From: Pseudonocardia hydrocarbonoxydans
GTDB lineage: Bacteria; Actinomycetota; Actinomycetes; Mycobacteriales; Pseudonocardiaceae
Direction: 5' to 3'
Length of the DNA: 64,000 nt
NCBI RefSeq assembly: GCF_006539565.1
Contig: NZ_BJNG01000018.1
Span: forward strand, 62,001 to 126,000
The notes under the pieces were generated by a model. That model was not told the origin of the DNA. It made no database searches and saw only the letters and a program-made list of their open reading frames with translations. The position numbers and the translations under genes were made by a program. This document shows positions 16,383-25,852 of this stretch, piece by piece. Numbering within the stretch: position 1 is the first letter of the stretch; each line of letters starts with the position of its first letter.

Positions 16383-16401
16383 GTAGCCGCTCGGAGGGTC
16401 C

Positions 16402-16450
16402 CGGACGGGGCCGGCCACCCCTCTCCCGTGGGGGTGTCCGGCCCCGTCCG
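16402..16450. terminator. Terminator after rpoC (convergent with the hydrolase-monooxygenase gene)
   Basis: Inverted repeat CGGACGGGGCCGG (16402-16414) pairs with CCGGCCCCGTCCG (16438-16450). An inner CACCCC/GGGGTG stem extends it. It lies 20 bases after the rpoC stop and could also block read-through from the reverse-strand gene. Confidence 0.75.
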
Positions 16451-16585
16451 CGCGTTCCGCCCCTGCACGAACGGCACTCTGGCCCCACCGAGTTGGGTGA
16501 GAGCGTCGGGGATTCTGCGGGACCTGGCGGTGAACCACGCGCACGCGGCCCGCCGACCACGCCCGCCGGTCCTGGCCGTCCCGGC

Positions 16586-18913
16586 TCAGGGGCGTTCGTA
16601 GTCCGCAGGGTCGAAGTGCGCCGTGCGGCGGCGGTACTCGCGCATCAGGCCGGGCCAGTTGTTGACGATCCGCCCGCTCGCCGTGCGGTACCAGCTCTGG
16701 CAGCCCGTCCACACGCTGTCGCCCAGCCTGTCCTGCATCTCGGTGTCGAAGCGCGACTCCACGTCCGGGCGCACGCTGAGCGGGCCCGCACCGCCGGCGA
16801 CGGCGGCGATCGCCTGCCGCACGTAGGCGATCTGGCTCTCCAGCATGTGCACGATCGACCCGGAGCCGACGTTGGTGTTGGGGCCGTAGAGCAGGAACAG
16901 GTTGGGGAAACCGGGCACGGAGATGCCCAGGTGCGCCCGCGCGCCGTCGCGCCACCGCTCGGACAGCTCGACACCGCCCGGGCCGAAGATCTTCATCGGC
17001 GCCAGGAAGTCGCTGGTGGCGAAGCCGGTGCCCAGGATGATCACGTCGGCCGCGTGCTCGGTGCCGTCCGCGGTGCGGACTCCGGTCGGGGTCACGGCGG
17101 CGATGGCGTCGGTGACGACATCGACGTGGGGGCGGGCCAGCGCCGGGAACCAGTCCGAGGAGATGCCGACGCGCTTGCAGCCGACGGGGTAGTCGGGCTG
17201 CAGCCGCGCGCGCAGCCCGGCGTCGGGCACCTGCCTGCGCAGCATCGCGTGGTGGGCCCAGCGGAACGGCGGGGTGAGCAGCGGGAACCGGGTGAAGCCC
17301 AGCGCGCCGGTCTCGAAGAACAGCGTCCAGAACCCGCGGGCGGGCAGCCGGCCGGCCGGGAGCACGCGCTGCAGCGTGCGGGCCACGCGGCCGTAGGGGC
17401 GGTCCGGCTTGGGGATCAGCCAGGGCGCGGAGCGCTGGAAGACCGTCATCGAGGCGACGTCGTCGACGATGGCGGGCACGAACTGGATGGCGCTGGCCCC
17501 GGTGCCGACGACGGCGACCCGTTTCCCGCGCAGGTCGACGTCGTGGTCCCACTCCGCGGAGTGGAAGACCGGGCCGGCGAAGGTGTCGAGCCCGGGGATC
17601 CGGGGCCGCGCGGGCCGGGACAGCTGCCCGCACGCGGGCACCAGCACGTCGGCCTCCAGCGAGCCGCCGTCGGAGAGGTCGAGCCGCCACGTGGCGCGGG
17701 CGTCGTCCCAGTGGGCCTCGGTGACCTCGGTGCCCAGCCGCGGTGCGAGCCGGTGCTCGGCCGCGACGCGTTCCAGGTAGCGCAGGATGTCGGGCTGCGG
17801 CGCGAAGCGCCGGGTCCACTCGCGCCCCGGGGCGAAGGAGAACGAGTAGAGGTGCGACGGCACGTCGCACGCGGCACCGGGGTAGGTGTTGGCCCGCCAC
17901 ACCCCGCCCACGCCGTCGGCCTTGTCGAGGATCGTCACGTCGGCGACGTCGGACCCGCTCAGCACCGCACCGAGCCCGATGCCCCCGAAACCCGCACCGA
18001 CGACGGCGACGCGCACGCGGTCCGCGGCGCAGTCGCGCCGCACGGCGGCACCGAGCCCGGCCACCGCGGCGTCGGCCTCGGCGAGCAGGCCGGCGAACAC
18101 GGGGTAGGCGTGCCACATCCCGGCCGCGCGGGTGTAGGAGACCGGGACGCCGGCCGCGCGGGCCCGCTCGACCAGCGCGTCGGCGTCGCCGACCAGCACC
18201 TCGTCCGCCCCGGCGACGACGTGCAGCGGGGGGAACCCGGACAGGTCGGCGGCCAGCGGTGCGAGCTCCGAGGCGTCGGCACCGGCCCGGTAGTCCTCGG
18301 CGGCGGGGGTCAGCGTGTCGGCGTCGAGCATGGCGTCGCGCCCGGAGTTGGCGAGCACCCACGGCGAGGACAGGTCGAGGTCGAGCCACGGGGAGATCAG
18401 CCCGATCGACCCGGGCAGCTCCTCGCCCGCGGCCCGCAGCCGCAGGGCGAGCGCCATGGCCAGCCCGCCGCCCGCGGAATCCCCGAGCACCGCGATGTGT
18501 TGTGCACGGTGCCCGGCCGCGCGCAGCGCCCGCCAGGCCGCCACCGCGTCGTCGACGGCGGCCGGGAACGGGTGCTCCGGGGCGAGCCGGTAGTCCGGGA
18601 CGTGCACGGGTGCGCCGCAGGCCCGGCTGAGCTGGGCGGTCAGCGACCGGTGTGATCTCGGGGAGCCGGTCTTGTACCCGCCGCCGTGCAGGTACAGGAC
18701 CTGGTGCGGGCCGTCGGACCCCGGTGTGGCGACCCGCTCCGCAGGCACACCGCCGAGCACGGTGGCGGTGCGCCGGGTGCCCCGGGGCACGGGCAGGACG
18801 TACCCGGTGACGTCGAGCAGCCGGCGGCTGAGCGGCAGCGGCAGCAGCGGGGTCAGCAGCGGCGCGACCACGCCGCGGGTCAGCAGCCGCACGGCGGCAC
18901 GGGGGAGGGGCAT
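16586..18913 (-). CDS. Fusion protein: alpha/beta-hydrolase plus Baeyer-Villiger-type flavin monooxygenase
   Basis: Encodes 775 residues with two enzymes in one chain. Residues 1 to about 290 are a hormone-sensitive-lipase-like alpha/beta-hydrolase: HGGG oxyanion motif at His76, GDSAGG with nucleophile Ser146, then GADEVL (Asp) and GMWHAYP (His) completing the triad. From about residue 303 follows a flavin monooxygenase with an FAD Rossmann motif (GAGFGG), the Baeyer-Villiger fingerprint FAGPVFHSAEW and a second NADPH Rossmann motif (GTGASA). A monooxygenase that makes an ester and an esterase that cleaves it fit together logically. ATG at 18913 is supported by TACCGT five bases upstream; longer in-frame starts lack coding character. 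Confidence 0.85.
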   Translation of the reverse strand: MPLPRAAVRLLTRGVVAPLLTPLLPLPLSRRLLDVTGYVLPVPRGTRRTATVLGGVPAERVATPGSDGPHQVLYLHGGGYKTGSPRSHRSLTAQLSRACGAPVHVPDYRLAPEHPFPAAVDDAVAAWRALRAAGHRAQHIAVLGDSAGGGLAMALALRLRAAGEELPGSIGLISPWLDLDLSSPWVLANSGRDAMLDADTLTPAAEDYRAGADASELAPLAADLSGFPPLHVVAGADEVLVGDADALVERARAAGVPVSYTRAAGMWHAYPVFAGLLAEADAAVAGLGAAVRRDCAADRVRVAVVGAGFGGIGLGAVLSGSDVADVTILDKADGVGGVWRANTYPGAACDVPSHLYSFSFAPGREWTRRFAPQPDILRYLERVAAEHRLAPRLGTEVTEAHWDDARATWRLDLSDGGSLEADVLVPACGQLSRPARPRIPGLDTFAGPVFHSAEWDHDVDLRGKRVAVVGTGASAIQFVPAIVDDVASMTVFQRSAPWLIPKPDRPYGRVARTLQRVLPAGRLPARGFWTLFFETGALGFTRFPLLTPPFRWAHHAMLRRQVPDAGLRARLQPDYPVGCKRVGISSDWFPALARPHVDVVTDAIAAVTPTGVRTADGTEHAADVIILGTGFATSDFLAPMKIFGPGGVELSERWRDGARAHLGISVPGFPNLFLLYGPNTNVGSGSIVHMLESQIAYVRQAIAAVAGGAGPLSVRPDVESRFDTEMQDRLGDSVWTGCQSWYRTASGRIVNNWPGLMREYRRRTAHFDPADYERP

Positions 18914-18918
18914 ACCGG

Positions 18919-18924
18919 ACGGTA
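18919..18924 (-). promoter_or_regulatory. Candidate -10 of a leaderless promoter for the hydrolase-monooxygenase gene
   Basis: TACCGT on the reverse strand ends five bases before the ATG at 18913, with no ribosome-binding site between. This is the usual geometry of actinobacterial leaderless transcripts. No -35 was recognised. Confidence 0.4.
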
Positions 18925-19100
18925 ACCGGAGACGCGGGTCCGGCGGAACGGCTCGCCGGGGCCACGCGCCGCACGCCCGGGCCAGGCACGTCGGGTGCGA
19001 CGAGCGGGTGTCCGTGCGCGGCGAGCGGGCGAGTCCCCTTGCGGCCGGCGGCACGGTGCGGCACTCTGCCCGTACCGGCAGACGCTGACCAGGACCCGTT

Positions 19101-19130
19101 TTGACCCCCTCTCGGCGGGGCGGGTACTCT
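19101..19130 (+). promoter_or_regulatory. str operon promoter (rpsL)
   Basis: TTGACC (19101-19106) and TACTCT (19125-19130) are separated by 18 bases. It resembles the rplM promoter in this window (GTGACC, 18 bases, TACCCT), including the CGGG just before the -10. Confidence 0.6.
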
Positions 19131-19277
19131 TGGTGCTTGCGCTCGACCTCGGTCGGGCCGATCTGCGCGCCCGTGGGTCGTCGATCGCAGGCTCCGGCTC
19201 GCGATCGCGCCGCGACGCGCAGGGCCGATGGCCACCCGGTGAGGTTCCCCGACTTCATGTGCACGGTGTCCAGAGGT

Positions 19278-19327
19278 GCGACACGCCCGACCTCGGGGGA
19301 GGGCGGCCGGTGCTACCGGCCTCCCCG
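19278..19327 (+). promoter_or_regulatory. Conserved leader element plus stem-loop upstream of rpsL
   Basis: An 18-base element identical to one in the S10 leader (23844-23861) is followed directly by a stem-loop. Its inner stem is GGCCGGT / ACCGGCC (loop GCT) and its outer arms are GGGGA / TCCCC. The identity and the shared position before a hairpin suggest a cis-acting RNA element or a processing site. Function is not known to me. Confidence 0.45.
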
Positions 19328-19378
19328 GCACGTCATCCAGAGAGCACAGCACCACCGACGGGAAGAAGCAGACGGTTC

Positions 19379-19753
19379 ATGCCCACGATCCAGCAGCTGG
19401 TCCGCAAGGGCCGTCAGGACAAGGCCACCAAGACGAAGACGGCCGCGCTCAAGGGGAGCCCCCAGCGCCGCGGCGTCTGCACACGCGTCTACACGACCAC
19501 CCCGAAGAAGCCGAACTCGGCGCTTCGCAAGGTCGCGCGCGTCAAGCTGACCAGCCAGATGGAGATCACGGCCTACATCCCCGGTGAGGGCCACAACCTC
19601 CAGGAGCACTCGATCGTCCTCGTCCGCGGCGGCCGCGTGAAGGACCTCCCGGGTGTCCGCTACAAGATCGTCCGCGGCTCGCTGGACACGCAGGGCGTCA
19701 AGAACCGCAAGCAGGCTCGCAGCCGCTACGGCGCGAAGAAGGAGAAGAGCTGA
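19379..19753 (+). CDS. rpsL: 30S ribosomal protein S12
   Basis: Encodes 124 residues of S12, which monitors codon-anticodon pairing in the decoding centre. The loop [17 protein letters not shown] keeps Lys43 and the second loop keeps Lys88 ([13 protein letters not shown]), the residues whose change gives streptomycin resistance, so it looks wild-type. ATG at 19379 gives the standard length; upstream in-frame starts lie in the leader. It is the first gene of rpsL-rpsG-fusA-tuf and overlaps rpsG by one base. Confidence 0.97.
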   Translation: MPTIQQLVRKGRQDKATKTKTAALKGSPQRRGVCTRVYTTTPKKPNSALRKVARVKLTSQMEITAYIPGEGHNLQEHSIVLVRGGRVKDLPGVRYKIVRGSLDTQGVKNRKQARSRYGAKKEKS

Positions 19754-20223
19754 TGCCTCGCAAGGGCCCTGCTCCGAAGCGACCGCTGGTCTCCGACCCG
19801 GTCTACAGCTCGCCGCTGGTCACCCAGCTGGTGAACAAGGTGCTCCAGGACGGCAAGCGCTCGCTGGCCGAGCGCATCGTCTACGCCGCGCTCGAGGGCA
19901 CGCGCGAGAAGACCGGCGCCGACCCCGTCGTCACGCTCAAGCGGGCGCTCGACAACGTCAAGCCCGCCCTGGAGGTGCGCAGCCGCCGCGTCGGTGGCGC
20001 CACCTACCAGGTCCCGGTCGAGGTCCGTGCCGTCCGGCAGACCACGCTGGGCCTGCGCTGGCTGGTGTCCTACGCCGGCGCGCGCCGCGAGAAGACCATG
20101 GTCGAGCGGCTCATGAACGAGCTGCTCGACGCGAGCAACGGCCTCGGTGCCGCCGTCAAGCGGCGCGAGGACATGCACAAGATGGCGGAGTCCAACAAGG
20201 CCTTCGCCCACTACCGCTGGTGA
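19753..20223 (+). CDS. rpsG: 30S ribosomal protein S7
   Basis: Encodes 156 residues of S7, a primary 16S rRNA binder that nucleates assembly of the small-subunit head and lies near the E site. The N-terminal [12 protein letters not shown] and the C-terminal [23 protein letters not shown] are typical. ATG overlaps the rpsL stop as TGATG, so translation is coupled. Confidence 0.97.
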   Translation: MPRKGPAPKRPLVSDPVYSSPLVTQLVNKVLQDGKRSLAERIVYAALEGTREKTGADPVVTLKRALDNVKPALEVRSRRVGGATYQVPVEVRAVRQTTLGLRWLVSYAGARREKTMVERLMNELLDASNGLGAAVKRREDMHKMAESNKAFAHYRW

Positions 20224-20266
20224 CCGACGGACCGTCGATCGCCAACCCTCTGAGGGAGAGCTAGCA

Positions 20267-22366
20267 GTGGCACGGGACGTCCTGACGGACCTGGGCAAGG
20301 TCCGCAACATCGGCATCATGGCGCACATCGACGCCGGCAAGACCACCACGACCGAGCGGATCCTGTACTACACCGGTCTGAACTACAAGATCGGTGAGGT
20401 GCACGACGGCGCGGCCACGATGGACTGGATGGAGGAGGAGCAGAAGCGCGGCATCACGATCACCAGCGCCGCGATCACCTGCTTCTGGAAAGACCACCAG
20501 ATCAACATCATCGACACCCCCGGCCACGTCGACTTCACCGTCGAGGTCGAGCGCTCCCTGCGGGTGCTCGACGGCGCGGTCGCGGTCTTCGACGGCAAGG
20601 AGGGGGTCGAGCCGCAGTCCGAGCAGGTCTGGCGGCAGGCCACCAAGTACGACGTCCCGCGCATCTGCTTCGTCAACAAGATGGACAAGCTCGGCGCCGA
20701 CTTCTACTTCACCGTGAAGACGATCAAGGAGCGGCTCGGCGCCACGCCGCTGCCCCTGCAGCTGCCGATCGGCTCCGAGAACGACTTCATCGGTGTCGTC
20801 GACCTGGTCGAGATGCGCGCGCTCACCTGGCGCGGCGAGGTCAAGATCGGTGAGGACTACACCGTCGAGGAGATCCCGGCCGATCTCGCCGAGAAGGCCG
20901 CGGAGTACCGCACGGCCCTCGTCGAGGCCGTCGCCGAGACCGACGACGAGCTCATGGAGCTCTACCTCGGTGGCGAGGAGCTCACGGTCGAGCAGATCAA
21001 GCACGGCATCCGCAAGATCGTGACCGACCGGATCGCCTACCCGGTGTTGTGCGGGTCCGCGTACAAGAACAAGGGCGTCCAGCCCATGCTCGACGCGGTC
21101 ATCGCCTACCTGCCGTCGCCGCTGGACGTGCCGCCGGTCGAGGGCACGCTGCAGGACGGCGAGACGGTGGCCACCCGCAGGCCGGCCGTCGACGAGCCGT
21201 TCTCCGCGCTCGCGTTCAAGATCGCCGCGCACCCGTTCTTCGGCAAGCTCACCTACATCCGGGTGTACTCCGGCAAGGTCGCCGCGGGGTCCCAGGTCGT
21301 CAACTCGACCAAGGACCGCAAGGAGCGCATCGGGAAGATGTTCCAGATGCAGGCCAACAAGGAGAACCCGGTCGACGAGGCCCAGGCCGGCCACATCTAC
21401 GCGGTCATCGGCCTGAAGGACACCACGACCGGGGAGACCCTGTCGGACCCGCAGCACCCCATCGTGCTCGAGTCGATGTCCTTCCCCGACCCGGTCATCC
21501 AGGTCGCGGTGGAGCCGAAGACCAAGGCCGACCAGGAGAAGCTGGGCGTCGCGATCCAGAAGCTGGCCGAGGAGGACCCCACCTTCCAGGTCACGCAGGA
21601 CGAGGAGTCCGGCCAGACCATCCTCGCCGGCATGGGGGAGCTGCACCTCGAGGTGCTGGTGAACCGCATGAAGACCGACTACAAGGTCGAGGCGAACATC
21701 GGCAAGCCGCAGGTCGCCTACCGCGAGACCATCCGCCGGACGGTGGAGAAGTACAGCTACACGCACAAGAAGCAGACCGGTGGCTCGGGCCAGTTCGCCA
21801 AGGTGATCATCACCATCGAGCCCCTGGACACCGCCGACGGTGCGCTGTACGAGTTCGACAACAAGGTCACCGGTGGCCGCATCCCGCGGGAGTACATCCC
21901 GTCGGTCGACGCCGGTGCACAGGACGCCATGCAGTACGGCATCCTGGCCGGCTTCCCGCTCGTCGGGGTCAAGCTGACCCTGGTCGACGGTGCCTACCAC
22001 GAGGTCGACTCGTCCGAGATGGCGTTCAAGGTCGCCGGCTCGATCGCGCTCAAGGAGGCCGCACGTCAGGCCAGCCCGGCGCTGCTCGAGCCGATGATGG
22101 CCGTCGAGGTCACCACGCCCGAGGACTACATGGGTGAGGTGATCGGCGACCTCAACTCCCGCCGCGGCCAGATCCAGGCCATGGAGGAGCGGGCGGGCGC
22201 CCGCGTCGTCAAGGCGCTGGTCCCGCTGTCCGAGATGTTCGGCTACGTCGGCGACCTCCGGTCGCGGACCCAGGGCCGGGCGAACTACACCATGGTCTTC
22301 GACTCCTACGCGGAGGTCCCGACCAACGTGGCCAAGGAGACCATCGCCAAGGCCACGGGCGAGTAG
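20267..22366 (+). CDS. fusA: Elongation factor G
   Basis: Encodes 699 residues of the translocation GTPase EF-G. The G domain has the P-loop [15 protein letters not shown], switch [11 protein letters not shown] and NKMD; domains II to V follow (e.g. [15 protein letters not shown] in domain [15 protein letters not shown] in domain V). The GTG start at 20267 follows GAGGGAGAG; a longer in-frame start inside rpsG is rejected. It is separated from tuf by a hairpin (22374-22398), which may reduce or tune read-through. Confidence 0.97.
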   Translation: MARDVLTDLGKVRNIGIMAHIDAGKTTTTERILYYTGLNYKIGEVHDGAATMDWMEEEQKRGITITSAAITCFWKDHQINIIDTPGHVDFTVEVERSLRVLDGAVAVFDGKEGVEPQSEQVWRQATKYDVPRICFVNKMDKLGADFYFTVKTIKERLGATPLPLQLPIGSENDFIGVVDLVEMRALTWRGEVKIGEDYTVEEIPADLAEKAAEYRTALVEAVAETDDELMELYLGGEELTVEQIKHGIRKIVTDRIAYPVLCGSAYKNKGVQPMLDAVIAYLPSPLDVPPVEGTLQDGETVATRRPAVDEPFSALAFKIAAHPFFGKLTYIRVYSGKVAAGSQVVNSTKDRKERIGKMFQMQANKENPVDEAQAGHIYAVIGLKDTTTGETLSDPQHPIVLESMSFPDPVIQVAVEPKTKADQEKLGVAIQKLAEEDPTFQVTQDEESGQTILAGMGELHLEVLVNRMKTDYKVEANIGKPQVAYRETIRRTVEKYSYTHKKQTGGSGQFAKVIITIEPLDTADGALYEFDNKVTGGRIPREYIPSVDAGAQDAMQYGILAGFPLVGVKLTLVDGAYHEVDSSEMAFKVAGSIALKEAARQASPALLEPMMAVEVTTPEDYMGEVIGDLNSRRGQIQAMEERAGARVVKALVPLSEMFGYVGDLRSRTQGRANYTMVFDSYAEVPTNVAKETIAKATGE

Positions 22367-22373
22367 CACTCCC

Positions 22374-22398
22374 CGGCGGGCCCGTCACGGGCCCGCCG
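22374..22398 (+). terminator. Hairpin between fusA and tuf
   Basis: CGGCGGGCCCG (22374-22384) pairs perfectly with CGGGCCCGCCG (22388-22398) around the loop TCA, eight bases after the fusA stop. It is either an attenuator within the str operon or a terminator before a separate tuf promoter. Confidence 0.6.
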
Positions 22399-22470
22399 GA
22401 CCCCGTTCCACCCACAGACCCCCCCCGTCAGCACGGCGGATGAAGTCACTCAGTCCAGGAGGATTCCCCA

Positions 22471-23664
22471 GTGGCGAAGGCGAAGTTCGAGCGGACCAAG
22501 CCGCACGTCAACATCGGCACCATCGGTCACATCGACCACGGTAAGACCACGCTGACGGCGGCAATCACCAAGGTTCTCCACGACAAGTACCCGTCCCTCA
22601 ACGAGGCGTCGGCGTTCGACCAGATCGACAAGGCTCCCGAGGAGCGTCAGCGCGGCATCACGATCTCGATCGCGCACGTCGAGTACCAGACCGAGAAGCG
22701 CCACTACGCGCACGTCGACTGCCCCGGGCACGCCGACTACATCAAGAACATGATCACCGGTGCGGCGCAGATGGACGGCGCCATCCTGGTGGTCGCCGCG
22801 ACCGACGGCCCGATGCCCCAGACGCGTGAGCACGTGCTGCTCGCCCGCCAGGTCGGCGTGCCCTACATCGTCGTCGCGCTGAACAAGGCCGACATGGTCG
22901 ACGACGAGGAGATCCTGGAGCTCGTCGAGCTCGAGGTCCGCGAGCTGCTGTCGTCGCAGGAGTACCCCGGCGACGACCTGCCGATCGTGCGCGTCTCGGC
23001 GCTCAAGGCCCTCGAGGGCGACGCCGAGTGGGCCGACAAGCTGCTCGAGCTCATGGACGCCGTCGACGAGTCGATCCCCGAGCCCGAGCGCGACGTCGAC
23101 CGCCCGTTCCTCATGCCCGTCGAGGACGTCTTCACGATCTCCGGTCGTGGCACCGTCGTCACCGGCCGCATCGAGCGCGGCATCGTCAAGGTGAACGAGG
23201 AGGTGGAGGTGGTCGGCATCAAGGAGAAGTCCTTCAAGACCACCACGACCTCCATCGAGATGTTCAAGAAGTTCCTCGACGAGGGTCGCGCCGGCGACAA
23301 CGCGGCGCTGCTGCTCCGCGGTGTCAAGCGCGAGCAGGTCGAGCGCGGCATGGTCATCGTGAAGCCCGGCACCACCACGCCGCACACCGAGTTCGAGGGC
23401 CAGGTCTACATCCTGTCCAAGGACGAGGGCGGCCGGCACACGCCGTTCTTCAACAACTACCGTCCGCAGTTCTACTTCCGGACGACGGACGTCACCGGCG
23501 TGGTCACGCTGCCCAGTGGCACCGAGATGGTCATGCCCGGCGACAACACCCTCATGGACGTGAAGCTGATCCAGCCGATCGCCATGGAGGAGGGCCTGCA
23601 GTTCGCCATCCGCGAGGGTGGTCGGACCGTCGGCGCCGGCCAGGTCACCAAGATCACCAAGTAA
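22471..23664 (+). CDS. tuf: Elongation factor Tu
   Basis: Encodes 397 residues of EF-Tu, the GTPase that brings aminoacyl-tRNA to the ribosome. GHIDHGKTT (about residues 17-25), [17 protein letters not shown] and NKADMVDD are intact, with domains II ([14 protein letters not shown]) and III complete. GTG start with AGGAGGA upstream. Only one tuf is visible in the window. Confidence 0.97.
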   Translation: MAKAKFERTKPHVNIGTIGHIDHGKTTLTAAITKVLHDKYPSLNEASAFDQIDKAPEERQRGITISIAHVEYQTEKRHYAHVDCPGHADYIKNMITGAAQMDGAILVVAATDGPMPQTREHVLLARQVGVPYIVVALNKADMVDDEEILELVELEVRELLSSQEYPGDDLPIVRVSALKALEGDAEWADKLLELMDAVDESIPEPERDVDRPFLMPVEDVFTISGRGTVVTGRIERGIVKVNEEVEVVGIKEKSFKTTTTSIEMFKKFLDEGRAGDNAALLLRGVKREQVERGMVIVKPGTTTPHTEFEGQVYILSKDEGGRHTPFFNNYRPQFYFRTTDVTGVVTLPSGTEMVMPGDNTLMDVKLIQPIAMEEGLQFAIREGGRTVGAGQVTKITK

Positions 23665-23681
23665 CACCGCACCACCCCCCG

Positions 23682-23716
23682 GTCAAGGGTGCCGCACGTC
23701 GTGTGGCATCCTTGAC
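23682..23716 (+). terminator. Terminator after tuf
   Basis: GTCAAGG...TGCC...CAC pairs with GTG...GGCA...CCTTGAC, 17 bases after the tuf stop. It has small internal mismatches and probably ends the str transcript. Confidence 0.6.
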
Positions 23717-23843
23717 GGGTTGCGCGTAGGGCCCCGGCATGCGCGGAGTTCGTCTCCGTGCGTGCCGGGCCCGGCGCCAGCCCCCCGAGCACAGTGACCC
23801 CCCGGGGTCGCGGGTGATCACGGGGAACCGGTACGCGATCCGG

Positions 23844-23920
23844 GCGACACGCCCGACCTCGTGGACCGGAGCCCAGACCGTGCGAACCGACAGCGCCACC
23901 GCGCGCTGCGCCGGTCCACG
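23844..23920 (+). promoter_or_regulatory. Conserved leader element plus long-range stem upstream of rpsJ
   Basis: GCGACACGCCCGACCTCG at 23844-23861 is identical to the element in the rpsL leader. CGTGGACCGG (23860-23869), overlapping its end by two bases, pairs perfectly with CCGGTCCACG (23911-23920). Two ribosomal-protein operons thus share one element followed by a stem. A role in co-regulation or RNA processing is an inference. Confidence 0.45.
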
Positions 23921-23983
23921 GGCCGGGCCCGACCCGGAAACGCCCGCAGCACGCTCCCAGGATGAGAAGGACGACCGACGACC

Positions 23984-24289
23984 ATGGCGGGACAGAAGAT
24001 CCGCATCAGGCTGAAGGCCTACGACCACGAGGCCATCGACGCCTCCGCGCGCAAGATCGTCGAGACGGTCACGCGCACGGGAGCTCGGGTCGTCGGGCCG
24101 GTGCCGCTGCCGACGGAGAAGAACATCTACTGCGTCATCCGCTCGCCGCACAAGTACAAGGACTCGCGCGAGCACTTCGAGATGCGCACCCACAAGCGGC
24201 TGATCGACATCCTCGACCCGACGCCCAAGACGGTCGACGCGCTCATGCGCATCGACCTGCCGGCGTCCGTCGACGTGAACATCCAGTAG
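23984..24289 (+). CDS. rpsJ: 30S ribosomal protein S10
   Basis: Encodes 101 residues of S10, a head protein of the small subunit that also serves as NusE in antitermination. Starts [19 protein letters not shown] and ends [16 protein letters not shown], the usual length. It is the first gene of the S10 cluster, 13 bases ahead of rplC. Confidence 0.97.
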   Translation: MAGQKIRIRLKAYDHEAIDASARKIVETVTRTGARVVGPVPLPTEKNIYCVIRSPHKYKDSREHFEMRTHKRLIDILDPTPKTVDALMRIDLPASVDVNIQ

Positions 24290-24302
24290 GGCTGACGGAC
24301 TC

Positions 24303-24959
24303 ATGAGCGAACGACAGATCACCGGGATCCTGGGCACCAAGCTCGGGATGACCCAGGTCTTCGACGAGAACAACCGGGTGGTCCCGGTCACCGTGGTCCA
24401 GGCGGGCCCGAACGTGGTGACGCAGGTCCGCACGGCCGAGAAGGACGGCTACGTCGCCGTCCAGCTGGCCTACGGCGCCATCGACCCGCGCAAGGTGAAC
24501 AAGCCGCGCACCGGGCACTTCGGCAAGGCGGGCACGACGCCGCGGCGCCACCTGGTGGAGCTGCGCACCTCCGACGCCGCCGAGTACACGCTCGGCCAGG
24601 AGATCACCGCCGAGGTCTTCTCCGACGGCGCGACGGTCGACGTGGTCGGCACCAGCAAGGGCAAGGGCACCGCGGGCGTCATGAAGCGCCACGGCTTCCA
24701 CGGCCTCGGCGCCAGCCACGGTGTGCAGCGCAAGCACCGCTCGCCGGGCTCCATCGGCGGCTGCGCCACGCCGGGCCGCGTCTTCAAGGGCATCAAGATG
24801 GCCGGCCGCATGGGCGTCGCCCGCGTCACCACCCAGAACCTCACCGTGTTCCGGGTCGACGCCGAGCGCGGCCTGCTGCTGATCAAGGGTGCCGTGCCCG
24901 GTCCCCGTGGTGGCCTGCTGCTCGTCAAGACCGCCGCGAAGGGTGGTGTGACCGCATGA
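24303..24959 (+). CDS. rplC: 50S ribosomal protein L3
   Basis: Encodes 218 residues of L3, an early 23S rRNA binder whose loop reaches the peptidyl-transferase centre. [13 protein letters not shown] at the N-terminus and the long extension around [20 protein letters not shown] are diagnostic. The stop overlaps the rplD start (ATGA). Confidence 0.97.
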   Translation: MSERQITGILGTKLGMTQVFDENNRVVPVTVVQAGPNVVTQVRTAEKDGYVAVQLAYGAIDPRKVNKPRTGHFGKAGTTPRRHLVELRTSDAAEYTLGQEITAEVFSDGATVDVVGTSKGKGTAGVMKRHGFHGLGASHGVQRKHRSPGSIGGCATPGRVFKGIKMAGRMGVARVTTQNLTVFRVDAERGLLLIKGAVPGPRGGLLLVKTAAKGGVTA

Positions 24960-25852
24960 CCACGACCGTGAAGGCAGACCTGCCCGCGCACGTCTTCGAC
25001 GTCACCGCGAACGTGCCGCTGATGCACCAGGTGGTGGTGGCCCAGCTGGCCGCCGCCCGCCAGGGCACGCACGACACGAAGACCCGTGGCGAGGTCCGCG
25101 GCGGCGGCAAGAAGCCGTACCGCCAGAAGGGCACCGGCCGCGCGCGCCAGGGCTCGACCCGCGCGCCGCAGTTCACCGGCGGCGGTGTCGTCCACGGCCC
25201 GACGCCGCGCGACTACACGCAGAAGACGCCCAAGAAGATGAAGGCCGCCGCGCTCCGCGGGGCCCTCTCCGACCGGGCCCGCGCGGGCCGCGTCATCGTC
25301 GTCGACTCGCTCGTCACCGGCGACGCGCCCTCCACCAAGGCCGCGCGCACGACGATCGAGGGCCTCGTCAGCGACGCCGCGCACCGCGTGCTCGCCGTCG
25401 TCGGCCGTGAGGACGTCGTCAGCCAGCTCAGCCTGCGCAACCTGCCGACCGTGCACCTCATCGCGCCCGACCAGCTGAACACCTACGACGTGCTCGTCAA
25501 CGACGTCGTGCTGTTCACCGAGGAGTCGCTCGAGACCTTCCTCGCCGGGCCCGTCGCGGCGCCGACGCGGAGGTCCGCCGCCGCGGCGCAGCCGCAGGGC
25601 CTGCTCAAGAAGCCCGCGGCCCCCGCCGACGACGCCGCGCCGTTCGGCCCGCAGAGCCACGCTCCGCTGGCCGACGGTGGCCAGCCGGAGGGCTTCCCCG
25701 TCAAGGGCAACGCGGACTCGATGCTCTACCACGTGCCGGGCAGCTCGTTCTACGCCCGCACCGTGGCCGAGGTCTGGTTCGCCACCGCCGAGGCTGCCGA
25801 GGCCGCCGGCTTCCAGCTGCCGCCGTCGCAGCGTGAGAAGGAGGGCAAGTGA
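24956..25852 (+). CDS. rplD: 50S ribosomal protein L4 with C-terminal sunset-type domain
   Basis: Encodes 298 residues, about 90 more than a standard L4. Residues 1 to ~200 are ordinary L4, including the loop that enters the exit tunnel ([20 protein letters not shown]). After a Pro/Ala-rich linker, residues 245-295 form a small extra module with [22 protein letters not shown] and AEAAEAAGF. The same module ends L17 in this window (41 of 51 residues identical). It matches what I know as the sunset domain, seen in the ArfC channel accessory protein of mycobacteria. ATGA overlap with rplC; GTGA overlap with rplW, so the tail is read through without a frameshift. Function of the tail is unknown. 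Confidence 0.93.
   Translation: MTTTVKADLPAHVFDVTANVPLMHQVVVAQLAAARQGTHDTKTRGEVRGGGKKPYRQKGTGRARQGSTRAPQFTGGGVVHGPTPRDYTQKTPKKMKAAALRGALSDRARAGRVIVVDSLVTGDAPSTKAARTTIEGLVSDAAHRVLAVVGREDVVSQLSLRNLPTVHLIAPDQLNTYDVLVNDVVLFTEESLETFLAGPVAAPTRRSAAAAQPQGLLKKPAAPADDAAPFGPQSHAPLADGGQPEGFPVKGNADSMLYHVPGSSFYARTVAEVWFATAEAAEAAGFQLPPSQREKEGK

Larger units (their letters stand above)
18914..19378. promoter_or_regulatory. Divergent intergenic region and str operon leader
   Basis: These 465 bases contain no supportable gene. They carry the leaderless -10 of the reverse-strand gene, the rpsL promoter (19101-19130) and a 5' leader of about 240 bases. The leader holds the element GCGACACGCCCGACCTCG (19278-19295), which recurs exactly upstream of rpsJ, followed at once by a stem-loop (19296-19327). 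Confidence 0.6.
23665..23983 (+). promoter_or_regulatory. S10 operon leader and promoter region
   Basis: These 319 bases have no supportable gene. After the tuf terminator comes a second large inverted repeat (about 23729-23772, GGGCCCCGGCA pairing with TGCCGGGCCC). A possible promoter with GTGACC at 23794-23799 follows, but its -10 is poor. Then come the 18-base element shared with the str leader (23844-23861) and a long-range stem. A ribosome site lies just before rpsJ. Confidence 0.5.

Noticed and set aside
23712-23732. TTGACG with TAGGGC as an S10 promoter
   Set aside because: Spacing is only about nine bases and the TTGACG is part of the tuf terminator stem.
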